DNA of 15,336 nucleotides from Ophryocystis elektroscirrha (taxonomy: Eukaryota > Apicomplexa > Conoidasida > Neogregarinorida > Ophryocystidae). Below are positions 1 to 9,784 of this stretch, piece after piece (position 1 is the stretch's first letter; each line of letters begins with the position of its first letter). Below the pieces are notes generated by a model. That model was not told the DNA's origin, ran no database searches, and saw only the letters and a list, made by a program, of their open reading frames with translations. A program made the translations under genes and the position numbers. The stretch is taken from contig JAQIFP010000084.1 of NCBI GenBank assembly GCA_030141585.1, forward strand, positions 10,230-25,565, read 5' to 3'.

Positions 1-147
1 ATATATATGTATATAAATATATATGTATATAAATATATATGTATATAAATATATATGTATATAAATATATATGTATATAAATATATATGTATATAAATAT
101 ATATGTATATAAATATATATGTATATAAATATATATGTATATATACA
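1..147. repeat. AT microsatellite with 16-bp period
   Basis: About nine tandem copies of the 16-bp unit atatatatgtatataa. The single G of each unit recurs at 9, 25, 41, 57, 73, 89, 105, 121 and 137. The array starts at the window edge and probably continues leftward. It lies upstream of the first recognisable exon and is probably inside an intron of the ATPase-like gene. Confidence 0.95.
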
Positions 148-253
148 TTTATCTATATATTGGAAAAATGTGTAAAATTGTATAAGAAATATATAGATAT
201 TTATTCTTAACTAGACATATGTAAATAGAATTGTATTTCAAAGATATTATAAG
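148..253. other. AT-rich non-coding stretch before first visible exon
   Basis: No open frame or family resemblance is seen here. Several AG dinucleotides occur; the one at 252-253 is the best acceptor for the exon that follows, because the frame of that exon is closed by TAA at 250-252. Confidence 0.5.
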
Positions 254-3200
254 TTATATGTTGTAACGGGAATTATATGAGATCAATATATGTAGAGAAT
301 GATGAGGAGCTGAAGAATAAAGTATCAATATATAACTCTAAAGCATTTAGCGATATTGGAAAGGTAAAAAAAAAAAAACCAAAATATTATATTTAGATTG
401 ATTTTATTTTTAGTGAAGTAGCTTCAATTTTGATAAATAAAAAAGTTTTCTTAAAATTATGTGTTGTCGGGAAACAAACATACGGAAACTTAGAAGAACA
501 AGAAATTTCTGATGAAAACTTAAAAATGCTGGCAATGAAAATAAAAAAAAAAAATACGGGAGCAAATAATAAACAAGAAGTAACAGAAAACGAGGTGTTC
601 CAAAGAACTGGAAGAAAACATAGAACCTACATTAAACGGCTGACATTTCAAGGAATAAACCAAACTCGACATAATAAACGCTCTCAAACAGTAGGCGCAC
701 AAAATTCCCGTTTTTATGATTCTGAAATGAAGAACAACCGGGTGTTTCAATATTTCTTTCGGGAAAACGCTCACATGCAGTCGAAACAGAAAAAAAAAAA
801 ACGCATCAAATATCCTGTAATAGATAAACATTTTTTTAAACTGAGTTCCATTCCCGTAGTTGATCCTCTTTTTTATATAAGATATCAGCCTTTAACTCCT
901 TCTCCACATTTTAATAACTTCAGATATATACGGATTTCCGGTTCTTCGAGTTATTCCTCTTTATCTATACCCTCTCCCTATATAGTACCTCAAAGAACTT
1001 TAAGCCCTTTATATTTTCCGTCAAGAAGTTTATCGGACGTGGTCTCTGATGATCATGAATTGTATCCTCCAATAACTAAAAGAACCTCTTCCTCTTCACT
1101 ATCAATAAAAAAAAGTAACATTGTTAGTGGTGTTTTGGAAGCCACAATTGAGAAAAAAAAAATCGAACTTTCCGAAATTGAGTCCCAATTACGAGATGCA
1201 GAAGAACAGGGTGATATAGATGCTGTTATTTATCTTAAATCTGAAATTGACTCCAAAAGAAAAAAACTTCGTCAAATGGAGTTATTATTGTGGAAGCTTC
1301 ATGAAGAACAAGAAAAAGATATCGCGTCACTTGAAGATCAAATAAAAAAAAAAAAAAAAGAAGCCAAATCAATTGAAGAAAAAATCGCATTTGAAGAAAA
1401 GCAATTGAATCACAATGAAGCCGAATCATTAAAAATAGAGCTTAACAAGTTGAAATATGATCTTGAAATTTTGGAGGCCAAACTTCAAAAAATGAAGGAG
1501 CTATCAGAAGAGGAAGCCGACGACGTTAATTTGATAGAATCAAAAATACGCAATAAAATGAACCAAGATAAACAAATAAGAAACTTTTTATTAGAAAACC
1601 AAGCGGATTCAGAAGAAGTTCAGACTTTAGAACTCGAAATTAATTCAATTGCCGAAGAAATAGATGAGCTGATGTCAATATTGAAGCGGAAAGAAGCCAA
1701 TGAAGGAGACATTGAAGCTTTACAAGCTCTAATCCGATTACTCGAAGAGGATGTCGAAAATATAAAGACACAAATAATTATTAAAAAAACTCATGACCCT
1801 GATTCTGATGCCATCGATTTAAAAATCAAGCTAAAAAAAAAAGAAGCCGAATTGAAAGAATTGAAAGATAAGCATGACACAAGATTACAAAACCCAATGG
1901 AAGATATTCAGTTGAAATTGGAATCAGAAGATTTTAAGAGGGCAGATAGCTGGGAGTTGGATAATTACCCTTCTCCTAAGGAAGTTTTAAACCCAGTTGC
2001 AAAAGAGGAACCGCTCAAAGACAATAAAGTTCGCAATACTGAAGTTCAATTTAAAAGTAATAAATTTATTATATATAATTAATATATAATAAATAAATTG
2101 TATAAGCGTATATATATAATGCATATTTATATGTATATATATAATTAATATAAATTACATTAATTGTATAAGCTTATATATTTAATGGATGTAAATATAT
2201 ATATATGTATATATATATAGTTAATATATATATAACTAGCATATAATAAATTAATTGCATAAGCTTATAGAATTTGGGCATGTTTGTGTATGCATTACTT
2301 AAAACCTATTATAATTAGTATCTTTATATAACAGTAATAATTGATATATAATTAATACAATTGTGCATACGCTATATTTAACTAAGTAACAAATAAAAGC
2401 ATATAAAAGGTATTTAATATCAATATGTTAGGTAAAATAATGCACTTGTATTAAATTATAATTTTTGAAATGAATAATTATTATTTGCTGTATACGGTTA
2501 ATATAACTTACAATTTCATGCTCCTTCCAAAATAATTATCTTGTATATAAACATAAAACATATATGTGGGATTTAATAATGTTTGTATTATTTAAACTTT
2601 TTTTTTAATATAAAGCTCCCGTAGTTCAATATTATAAATAATAGAAAAAAAAAAATTAAACTAATTATAATTATATTTATATAAGAATAATCTTTGATTA
2701 TAATTAATAATTTATTATGAGTATTCAATTAAAATAATAGTATTCAAGTTCCTAAGGTATTTACAGCGTTATGAACTTATTTAATGAATAATTATAAATA
2801 TAAAGAAACCTATGAAGTTAAATGCTGAATTATAAAACGTGATACAAATAATATTATTACGTAATTTTGTACAAAATCATAATTCGTGATAATTCGTTTT
2901 TATATTAATATATTTTTTTGAATAATTTTGTTGCAATCTCAGAAGATATTAATGCAAGAAATTCTGGATCTAACGAGTTTTCTAAATTGGAACTATATGA
3001 TGCTTTTTTTTGCGATCATTTTTTACGGGTAAATAATAAAAAACTGAGTTGCTTATAATTATATACTTAAATTTATGAATCAAATAATTTTTTATATTAG
3101 TAATAAAGTATTTAATAATTATAGTAATTATATATTTTAATTAAATTAAAATAATTAATATAATTAATTAATTAATTATATTATATAATTAATTATATTA

Positions 3201-3606
3201 ATTATTATTACAATTAATCTAATAATATTAACGTATAAATATATTAGTATATATATATATATATATAGATGTATATTTTAAATATATTTTTGTAATTTTG
3301 TAAATATATATATATGTATATATTTTTGTATATGTATACATGTCTACATATACAAAAATATATATAAATGTATATAAACATGTATTTGTAATTGTGTATA
3401 TGTAAACATTTCCTTATATAGATATATATACAGATGTTCATTTACGTATATGTATACATATGTACATATATACGGTTATGTATAGTATGTATAAATATTC
3501 ATACATATGTGTATATATATATAAATTAATGTGTTGTTTTGTATATATATAAATGTATATATATTTATTGATAAATTTACAATTATGTGTATATACAAAT
3601 ATGTAT

Positions 3607-3692
<86 letters not shown>

Positions 3693-4176
3693 TCAGATTA
3701 AAAAGTTAAATGACTTGTATATATATGTAGTACATATATATATTCAAATAAAGTTACGAATACTAGATAGACTTAGAGAGATTTTTGAATATTTTAATTA
3801 AGGGCTGTTATATGAATATATTGAAAAGAAATATTTGAATTGCCACACATAATCTGCTAATACATACAGAAAAACATTTTCAGAATCTTGCTCTCTGTAA
3901 TACTGTTATCACGTACTACGACGAGTCGGTTAAAACAGGCTTAACTCCAAAAACTACTAATAAAATGTTAAGTAAAGTTGATGAATGGCATAATCAATCA
4001 ATCAAAGCTTCATTTTGGGGAAATCTTTTTAATATTTTCACAGAAGAAAAAAAAAAGAAAAAGTCTTTTGAAGGTAAAAGTATATTTTTAAAATTTATTA
4101 ACTTCTCATATATATATATATATATATATATATTATTAATTTTATCATTAATATTATATTTTTAGTATATAACTGA
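254..4176 (+). CDS. P4-type ATPase-like protein, 3' part, degenerate catalytic motif and coiled-coil insert
   Basis: Proposed exons are 254-363, 397-2056, 2943-3028, 3884-4073 and 4166-4176; the 5' end is outside the window. All junctions keep phase. Across the first intron the protein reads FSDIGKIDFIFS, then [12 protein letters not shown], then [12 protein letters not shown]. This aligns with the P4-ATPase (lipid flippase) core, where the family has LGxVEYIFS, DKTGTLT, FKKCSIxGxxYG. The phosphorylated Asp is replaced by Glu and the rest of the motif is lost, so transport by phosphoryl transfer is unlikely. After a long insert (see the coiled-coil entry) the flippase pattern resumes as FFCDHFLR then [12 protein letters not shown], matching the family's FFLxLALCHTVIP at the start of the nucleotide-binding domain. 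TGA at 4174 ends the model; read-through of 4074 stops at 4165. It could be a truncated paralog, a pseudogene, or the ATPase-like half of an apicomplexan guanylate cyclase; no cyclase domain is visible. Confidence 0.68.
1126..1875 (+). other. Coiled-coil domain with seven ~33-residue repeats
   Basis: Inside the large exon of the ATPase-like gene. A Ser/Pro/Tyr-rich segment (about 840-1110) leads into a long Glu/Lys/Leu-rich helical region. Seven units share an acidic turn followed by a Leu and a hydrophobic residue four positions later: [61 protein letters not shown] and [11 protein letters not shown]. Measured from residue 1 at base 430, the anchor positions are 269, 301, 334, 369, 400, 431 and 464, so the period is 31-35 residues. 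A structural or tethering role is an inference. No such insert is usual between the phosphorylation motif and the nucleotide-binding domain of flippases, where the gap is short. Confidence 0.7.
2066..2275. repeat. Three imperfect direct repeats at start of long intron
   Basis: Three degraded copies of a block of about 65 bp share the core aattgtataagc(g/t)tata. The AAGC cores lie at 2104, 2170 and 2261, and each is preceded by a tatataattaatata-like stretch. The first copy begins almost at the proposed splice donor at 2057 and includes the TAA that would end the unspliced frame. The copies look like an old tandem duplication in non-coding sequence. Confidence 0.6.
2276..2942 (+). other. Rest of long intron (2057-2942) of ATPase-like gene
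   Basis: AT-rich, with no convincing open frame on either strand. It ends in a good acceptor, ttgcaatctcag, directly before the short exon at 2943. Phase 1 at the 2056 donor fits the two leading bases of that exon. Confidence 0.55.
3029..3883 (+). other. Long intron with AT microsatellites
   Basis: Donor gtaaat at 3029 and acceptor cattttcag ending at 3883, phase 0 on both sides. The joined protein reads FLR then NLALCN, a recognisable flippase stretch, which supports the splice. The interior is simple AT and TA-rich sequence; the long tyrosine/isoleucine frames in it are repeat artefacts. Confidence 0.65.
3608..3694. repeat. (AT)n dinucleotide repeat
   Basis: Nearly pure alternating AT broken by TG steps near 3648 and 3682, inside the 3029-3883 intron. 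Confidence 0.95.
4107..4133. repeat. (TA)n dinucleotide repeat
   Basis: Alternating TA run between the last supported exon of the ATPase-like gene and its predicted stop. It lies in the short terminal intron, or in the translated tail if that intron is retained. Confidence 0.9.
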
Positions 4177-4183
4177 ATTTATA

Positions 4184-4395
4184 TACATATATATATATAT
4201 ATACATATATATACATATATATACATATATATACATATATATACATATATATACATATATATACATATATATACATATATATATACATATATATACATAT
4301 ATATACATATATATACATATATATACAAATATATACATATACATATGTAACCATATTAAAATATACATAAGTATACATATATATATATATATATG
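4184..4395. repeat. AT microsatellite with 10-bp period
   Basis: Tandem atacatatat units with C recurring every 10 bases (4204, 4214 and onward), one 12-base step near 4286, then decaying into (AT)n by 4395. It fills the gap between the convergent ATPase-like and WD40 genes, so it probably holds both 3' UTRs. Tyr/Ile-rich frames here are artefacts. Confidence 0.95.
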
Positions 4396-4426
4396 TAAAA
4401 GAGAATTTAATTATAATTCTGAATCT

Positions 4427-5677
4427 TTAGATAATTTGAAGATGCTTATGCATTCTCGGCATAAAACCCACTTTATTTATAGCAATCTTGCACAAAATTA
4501 TTGTGGTACGGGGAGGATTGACGTTGTTATTATTAAGCCCCATTGCGATAAAAACATAGATGGTTGAGTTAAGCTGCAAACTAAATTTAAATACATCCAA
4601 CGCTTGTGCGTAATAATCTTCCAAATTAACCATGTACAAATTTTCTATAGATTTGGTTACTTTCCCTGTTTGAAAGTTTCTGGTTTCACTTTCCCCCCAT
4701 ATTTTAAAAAAATTATCATCAGTTGTCGATATAAACAAAACGGCATTTTTATAAGGTAAAAACTTGGAGAATGTTGGTAATGACGATAAATTTATTGTTT
4801 GTCTGAGAATATCATAAGAATCGTACAATTCCCAAAATTTTAGCTGATTGTATGAACAACATGATATAATATAAGTCCTGTCATTAATTGTTGTTAAATC
4901 AAAGTCACATATATCACTATGATGTTTGTTTAACGAGAAACATAATCGAGCAGTATTAGTGTCCCAAATTTTGATAACGCCATCATCTCCTGCACTTCCG
5001 AAAATAGAACCGGTTCTATTGAACCTAATATGATAAATATTTGCTGGTGTATATATAACTTGTTTCCTTTTTTTATCAAATCTTCTTTCATCGCGTCTTT
5101 TTCTAAAAGAAGAATCGGAGAATTCGTTATCTTCTTCTTTCTGAGTTATATCGTATCTGCCTCTTTTTCTGTCCTCTATACTAATCATATGTTCATCTAA
5201 TATATTGCTGGTCTCAATAAAAGTACTATTCGACATATTGTACCTCAATCGTCTAAAGTTAGAAGGAGAAGAATTGACAATGGGAGTTGTTTGAATATTA
5301 TTATTATCAAGCATATGATGTGAATATATAGTGATCCTTCGTTTGAAGTATTTCAAAAAATTATACTTTTTTTCTAAAAGTCTTTTTTTTTTGTATAATA
5401 GATAATTATTGGCGGTGTTATGAGATTTGATAATAGGTGAAATACTATTTGGAATACTATTACATGAGTTACGTGAAAATATTGCATCTCGAAGTTTTTG
5501 CGGAAATTTTGAAACATTTTCTAGCGCACTTTCCAAATTTATCTTATTTAAATAATCTTGGTCAATTAAGTTATTTATATATAAAGTTACCAAAGTTAAG
5601 TCCGCTAAATCCTCAAAACCAATAAATCGTAATAATTCTAAATTCTCTCCTATACATTTTAGATTTTGCTTATTCAT
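4427..5677 (-). CDS. WD40-repeat protein resembling N-terminal half of BRWD/PHIP
   Basis: The 416-residue frame has no internal intron. Residues 1-66 are helical. Residues 67-206 are Asn/Ser-rich and end in a strongly basic stretch with KRGR and [10 protein letters not shown], a likely nuclear signal. Three WD40 blades follow: about 213-250 ([25 protein letters not shown]), 254-292 (SDICDF, LKFWEL) and 300-328 ([14 protein letters not shown]). The order and spacing resemble the first blades of BRWD/PHIP chromatin readers, but the remaining blades and bromodomains are missing; the tail (about 345-416) is unrecognised. The start is uncertain: the frame stays open 20 codons upstream to an acceptor (ttaatttcag) before 5737, so an unseen 5' exon may exist in 5738-5850. 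It lies 114 to 174 bases downstream of the ABC1-kinase stop on the same strand. WD40 assignment is firm; the BRWD link is an inference. Confidence 0.75.
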   Translation of the reverse strand: MNKQNLKCIGENLELLRFIGFEDLADLTLVTLYINNLIDQDYLNKINLESALENVSKFPQKLRDAIFSRNSCNSIPNSISPIIKSHNTANNYLLYKKKRLLEKKYNFLKYFKRRITIYSHHMLDNNNIQTTPIVNSSPSNFRRLRYNMSNSTFIETSNILDEHMISIEDRKRGRYDITQKEEDNEFSDSSFRKRRDERRFDKKRKQVIYTPANIYHIRFNRTGSIFGSAGDDGVIKIWDTNTARLCFSLNKHHSDICDFDLTTINDRTYIISCCSYNQLKFWELYDSYDILRQTINLSSLPTFSKFLPYKNAVLFISTTDDNFFKIWGESETRNFQTGKVTKSIENLYMVNLEDYYAQALDVFKFSLQLNSTIYVFIAMGLNNNNVNPPRTTIILCKIAINKVGFMPRMHKHLQII

Positions 5678-5850
5678 ACTTCCACATTTAGAAAGAAGAT
5701 CGTTTATTAAATTGAGAACTTCTTTTACAATATATAGCTGAAATTAATATATAAACTCATATCGATTTCAGGTCCTGCAACTTAATAAAAAAAGTAGCTC
5801 TCTTATAGCTTTATCAGTCAAAAAAAAAAAAAAAAAGAAAAAAACATGGA

Positions 5851-7427
5851 TTATTCAGCATTAGATTTCTTTGATAATTGATATCTTTTAGGCACTATAA
5901 CTTCAAATTGCTTTGAGCTTTTCACAAATTTTTTGATTAATATATATAACGGGCTTAAATATCTAGTATTAAACTCTTCATCTATTTCACTTCCTTGGAT
6001 TAAAAAGAATCCTATTAATACCTGAATTAATTATTTTCTTCTTTGTTTTTACTTTAATAAATTCAGATTCAAGCTTTATTTTATGTTTAGCAGCGGAAAT
6101 TAAAAAAGAAGTAGCAGCAGATCTAATTCTATCATTTACTGGCTCATTCCCGTAGTAAAGATGTTTTACTATCTCATCCATTCTTTCACAAAATCCGTGG
6201 GGATCAGTGGCTTGAGCTTCAGGTGCTCTTTCATATATTAATCTACCTTTTTTTTTTTTGTTTTAATGTTTTTTTACCTAGTGTATACCCATCTGCATTC
6301 AATAAAGCCCGAATTGCATCGTTGAAATTTGTATAACTATTCGGAGTGGTTGAAGCTGTTAGTCCACAATCAATAACTACCATTTTGAATTTATCTGTAA
6401 TATACTCCTGTTTATTCTCTTCCATAGAGTCAAACAAATTTTTTAGTTGGGAAGAGGGATACCATACAATATCGTTTTTTTTATCTTTCTTCCATTTTGT
6501 ATAAAACGGCTCTGGTTTATAAAATTGTAAAATTATATTTCCTGGGTGTAAGTCCATTGTATAAAAGTTTTCTTCAAATACTGTGCGCAAATAAAACAAG
6601 AACTTTGCTTTGGCAATTTGAAACCTTATGTAAGTAAGATTTTTGGAAGAAACATTTTCATTTTGATTTTTTTTTTTTTTTTTTTTGGAAGAATGGTTGG
6701 ATTTGAAAGATATAGAGGTATATAAATTTGTAAGTTTTTCAGCAAGATTAGAGGATAAATGCTTATTTAACAGTAACTTTTTGTAGTAAGAAGAGAAGGT
6801 GCTATTTAATATTTTAAAGAACTTTTGGGGGTATATTTTTTGAATCACATTATTGAATATATTATTTTTTATATCATTATAGTTAAACTTTATATTAGAA
6901 TAAATATTATTTTTTTGTACGATAAAGTCATGAGATTTGGGATTATGCATATACTCGTAGACGTGTGATAATAAAACGCCATTTTCAAAAGATTCTACTA
7001 AAATATTACGTCTTGATAAATCCCAATGTATAGCAGGAAAGGAAATGTCGCAGTTAAGGCGAAAGAAAGCAAGTCTATTTTTGTTCTTAAAAATGTGTCG
7101 AAATCTTTCAATATGTCTGGCTTCTTGTAATAAATTAAGTTGAGTTTGCATGGCTTCGGACACTAAACCAAAAACGTCTCCTATAGATATCCATTTGCTA
7201 TACGGCAGAAACTTAAGCAGTTCGCTGATTCCGTAGATAATTTTTACATCTGACAAATGTGACATACAAATCAAATGCAGCAAATAAACATTGTTTTATT
7301 TATGTTTATCAGCCATGCAACAAAATATAAATACTATTAGTTCGCATAAAGAATACATGGTTTGCATTATATATATAAATGTCTATATATATAAATGTTT
7401 ATATATATAAATGTTTTTATATATAAA

Positions 7428-7463
<36 letters not shown>

Positions 7464-7531
7464 ATACATCAAAAACTGAAAATTAGTATTGTTCGTTGAA
7501 CAGTATAACGATAATTTTTACTTTATCGTAT

Positions 7532-7569
<38 letters not shown>

Positions 7570-8736
7570 TAATATGTAAGTGATATATAGTGTTATTCAT
7601 ATTATGTAACAAAAATATAGTCCAGTAACTTATTAAAATGCTATAATACTTCAAATAAAGATTAAATGTGAATAGTTTGATTCAATATAAAGTAATTGGG
7701 AACATCTATAAGCAATATGTACGATAAAGTTGTAATTAATACTAAATCTATTGATTAATTCGTATAGTTTAAAATAATATGAGATTAAATGAATTTATTT
7801 ATGTACCTGTGGCAGTGGTATCATGAATAAATGGATGCAAAATTTTTATAGCAACTTTTGCATACTTATCCTGTTTAGGATCGTATCGAATTCCTTGATA
7901 TACTTGAGCTATAGAACCTTTACCAACAGGCTTAGGATTGACATATAAAATTTCTCTCCAATTATCACCATAAGCTTTAGAAAGAACTTGATCTATATAT
8001 ATGAAAGGACATTCTTTTGCAGAAGAAAAAAACCGACTACAACGGTAACAAAAATCCTTTGAAAATAAATCATATCTGGTGCCAGCCCATTGAAAACATT
8101 TTACAAAACATGGACTTTTATCAAATATATACCATTCTAAAGCATCCCATATAAAGTCTAATATTTTATCTTGAATTTTCTTTGTACTCACGTACGTTAA
8201 TCGTTCCAAATAATAGAAAAAATTGTGAATAGAATATATAACGCCAACAAGTGAAGCTATAATTGATATATGTAAAATACGTCTTGCTAACAAAAAGCAG
8301 CACCAAATTCTGTTATTTAAAGAATTGTCAATAACTTGATTATTATCATGTTCTATAGGAATACTGCACACATTTTTTTTTCGCTTTGTTTTGTTATATA
8401 AATTTTTAAGACTATTGGGAATTAAAATAGTTTTATTTAACAAAAATATGCTTCGATTAGTATCTTCAACTGAGAAACTTTTTAACCAAAAATTATTATG
8501 TATCTGCACTCTATTATATAATGAATTCCAATTAACAACTGGAAAATGAAATAATTTTTTTTTGTGTGCTAATGTATGACAATCTGTTAAATTATTAGTA
8601 TTTTTACTGACTAAAGTAAAGTTTGTACGAAAAAGACTAAAAAAACAAATAACTAGTATTTGATAACATACCAAGTGTTATGTAGATTGGATAATATTAT
8701 ATAGGAGGGTTTGAATACATTAAAATAAGAATTCAT
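5851..8736 (-). CDS. ABC1/ADCK (UbiB) atypical kinase, ADCK2-like
   Basis: Five exons read on the minus strand: 8736-8672, 8636-7807, 7249-6278, 6246-6053 and 6021-5851, giving 743 residues with every junction in phase. Family members are atypical kinases or ATPases acting mostly in mitochondria (coenzyme Q or lipid metabolism). Seen: a hydrophobic segment near 134-164; KCFQWAGTRYDLFS at 201-214 (family KxGQ, ADCK2 KLGQWASTRRDLFS); GKGSIAQVY at 260-268 in place of the alanine-rich loop; VAIK with Lys286; EARHIERF near 341; catalytic DLHPGN at 531-536; and metal-binding DCG at 592-594 with IDCGLTA. KxGQ has lost its Gly. A Lys/Asn-rich insert of about 105 residues (about 397-502, with a poly-Lys run) separates the lobes. 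The C-terminal part (RAPEAQATDPHGFCERM) also fits ADCK2. The N-terminus may be a mitochondrial presequence. The family call is very secure; the exact ortholog is less so. Confidence 0.9.
7251..7806 (-). other. Long intron of ABC1-kinase gene with AT repeats
   Basis: Donor gtacat (7806 downward) and acceptor atttgtcag ending at 7250. Phase 1 joins ...HDTTAT to DVKIIYGISELL, restoring the family pattern after the ATP-binding Lys. It holds a degenerate 16-bp repeat (atatatataaatgttt) at 7369-7460 and a (TA)n run at 7535-7567, and nothing else I can recognise. Confidence 0.8.
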
Positions 8737-9028
8737 AAAAAAAAAAAAAATTAATTACAGTGCGGGAATTCCATTAAAAATAAATAATTTTTTTCAAAAT
8801 GTATATACAAGATATAGTAAAAATAAAAAAAAATTAGAAAATAACAAAATATAGAATCTGCACATAATTAAAAATTAAAATAAATCTTAAAAAAGAATAT
8901 TTAATATAATAATTAGATAAATAAATAAGTGGAATCTGCTATAGCAGGGACAACAGCAACTATATATATATTGTATTTTCTTAGTTTTTTTAAGAGTCGA
9001 TTTTAAGTTTTTATTATTTTTTTTAGTT
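8737..9028. promoter_or_regulatory. Divergent intergenic promoter region
   Basis: This 292-bp gap lies between the start of the ABC1-kinase gene (-) and the start of ISP (+), so it should hold both promoters. The base composition is A/T-rich with a poly-A run at 8739-8751. A perfect 12-bp palindrome, ctgctatagcag, sits at 8937-8948, about 80 bases before the ISP start. The ISP ATG is preceded by ttttttttagtt, so a 5' UTR intron acceptor is possible. Confidence 0.5.
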
Positions 9029-9729
9029 ATGGGGTCAGTGAGTTCATGTTGTACAACAGATCCGTCTGAAAGTAAAGAAACTATAACAGCTGATAGAGCT
9101 CAAAATTATGCTTCTGCAAATCAGTCAACAGCTGCTAATCCAATGACTGCGCAAATTACTGAAGTAAAAAAAAAAAAAAAAAAGAACACTTAGGCGGATA
9201 TTGCTGCATTTAGAAAGCGTCTAGAACAGTCTATTGAAATAACCGTATTATTAGCTGTAATTGCTTAATGTACTGTGTATACATTTTTAGGATGGTACTA
9301 AATTGACATGTGATCTAAAGCTAAATTCCGCAGCAAGAAGTTTAATCATCTCATGTGATGTAAGCATATCAAAAAAATATCAAATATTGTTTACTATTTA
9401 TTCCTAAATAAATAGAACTATACATATATAATATGTATATGGAAATTAATTGATAACTTTCTGCCTAAGCAAAAATAAAAATTTTTTAGACTAATGTTCG
9501 AGATATTCCGATTTCGGACTTGACTGCTGTTTTACATGCAAGAGATCAATTAAGACGTGTAGAAACTAAAGCTAATCTAATAGATGATCCAAAGTAATCT
9601 AATGCTTGTAATTTACTGTATTTCAGCTGTATTGCTTTACATATGAACACCGGAAATTGCATTCCTATAAGATTTGATTTACTACATGATAGAAACGTTT
9701 TCATAGAGCTTCTTAAACGTCTCAAATAG
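9029..9729 (+). CDS. ISP: Inner membrane complex sub-compartment protein (ISP family)
   Basis: Five exons, 9029-9163, 9194-9256, 9291-9359, 9490-9593 and 9627-9729, encode 157 residues, normal for the family. ISPs are small pleckstrin-homology-fold proteins anchored by N-myristoylation and palmitoylation to the inner membrane complex under the plasma membrane, where they mark pellicle sub-regions. Seen: MGSVSSCC at the N-terminus, giving the myristoylated Gly2 and palmitoylatable Cys7 and Cys8; ADIAAFRKRLEQ; DGTKLTCDLKLN; RSLIISCD; IPISDLTAVLHARDQLRRVE; NCIALHM, GNCIPIRFD; and the final helix FIELLKRLK. These match the ISP core in order. Introns are 30, 34, 130 and 33 nt. The gene is convergent with VPS26, 55 bp from its stop. 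I cannot tell which ISP paralog (1-4) it is. Its presence is the main reason for placing the window in Apicomplexa. Confidence 0.9.
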
Positions 9730-9784
9730 TTATTGTCCCCTTTTTATCGTTTTCAATAGCAGCGGATTTTGTCCGTTTCTCCAA

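Noticed and set aside
1..147. Regular array that could be taken for CRISPR or a telomere.
   Set aside because: Unit of 16 bp without spacers and almost no G/C; it is an ordinary microsatellite, and the same holds for the right-end array.
520..831. Minus-strand frame of 103 codons opposite the coiled-coil exon.
   Set aside because: Phe-rich shadow of A-rich codons in the plus-strand gene; no family resemblance.
2620..2660. gctcccgtagttcaatatt, reminiscent of a tRNA start.
   Set aside because: No complete cloverleaf, T-loop or acceptor stem partner follows.
3244..3801. Frames of 65-82 codons on both strands.
   Set aside because: Translations of TA-rich simple sequence inside an intron.
4154..4378. 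Minus-strand frames rich in Tyr, Ile, Met and Val.
   Set aside because: They are translations of the 10-bp AT repeat and carry no independent coding signal.
8667..8674. Start of the ABC1 kinase at 8669 or 8674 in the unspliced frame.
   Set aside because: A 35-nt intron (8671-8637) with good sites joins an upstream ATG at 8736 in frame, and the bases 8671-8637 look intronic.
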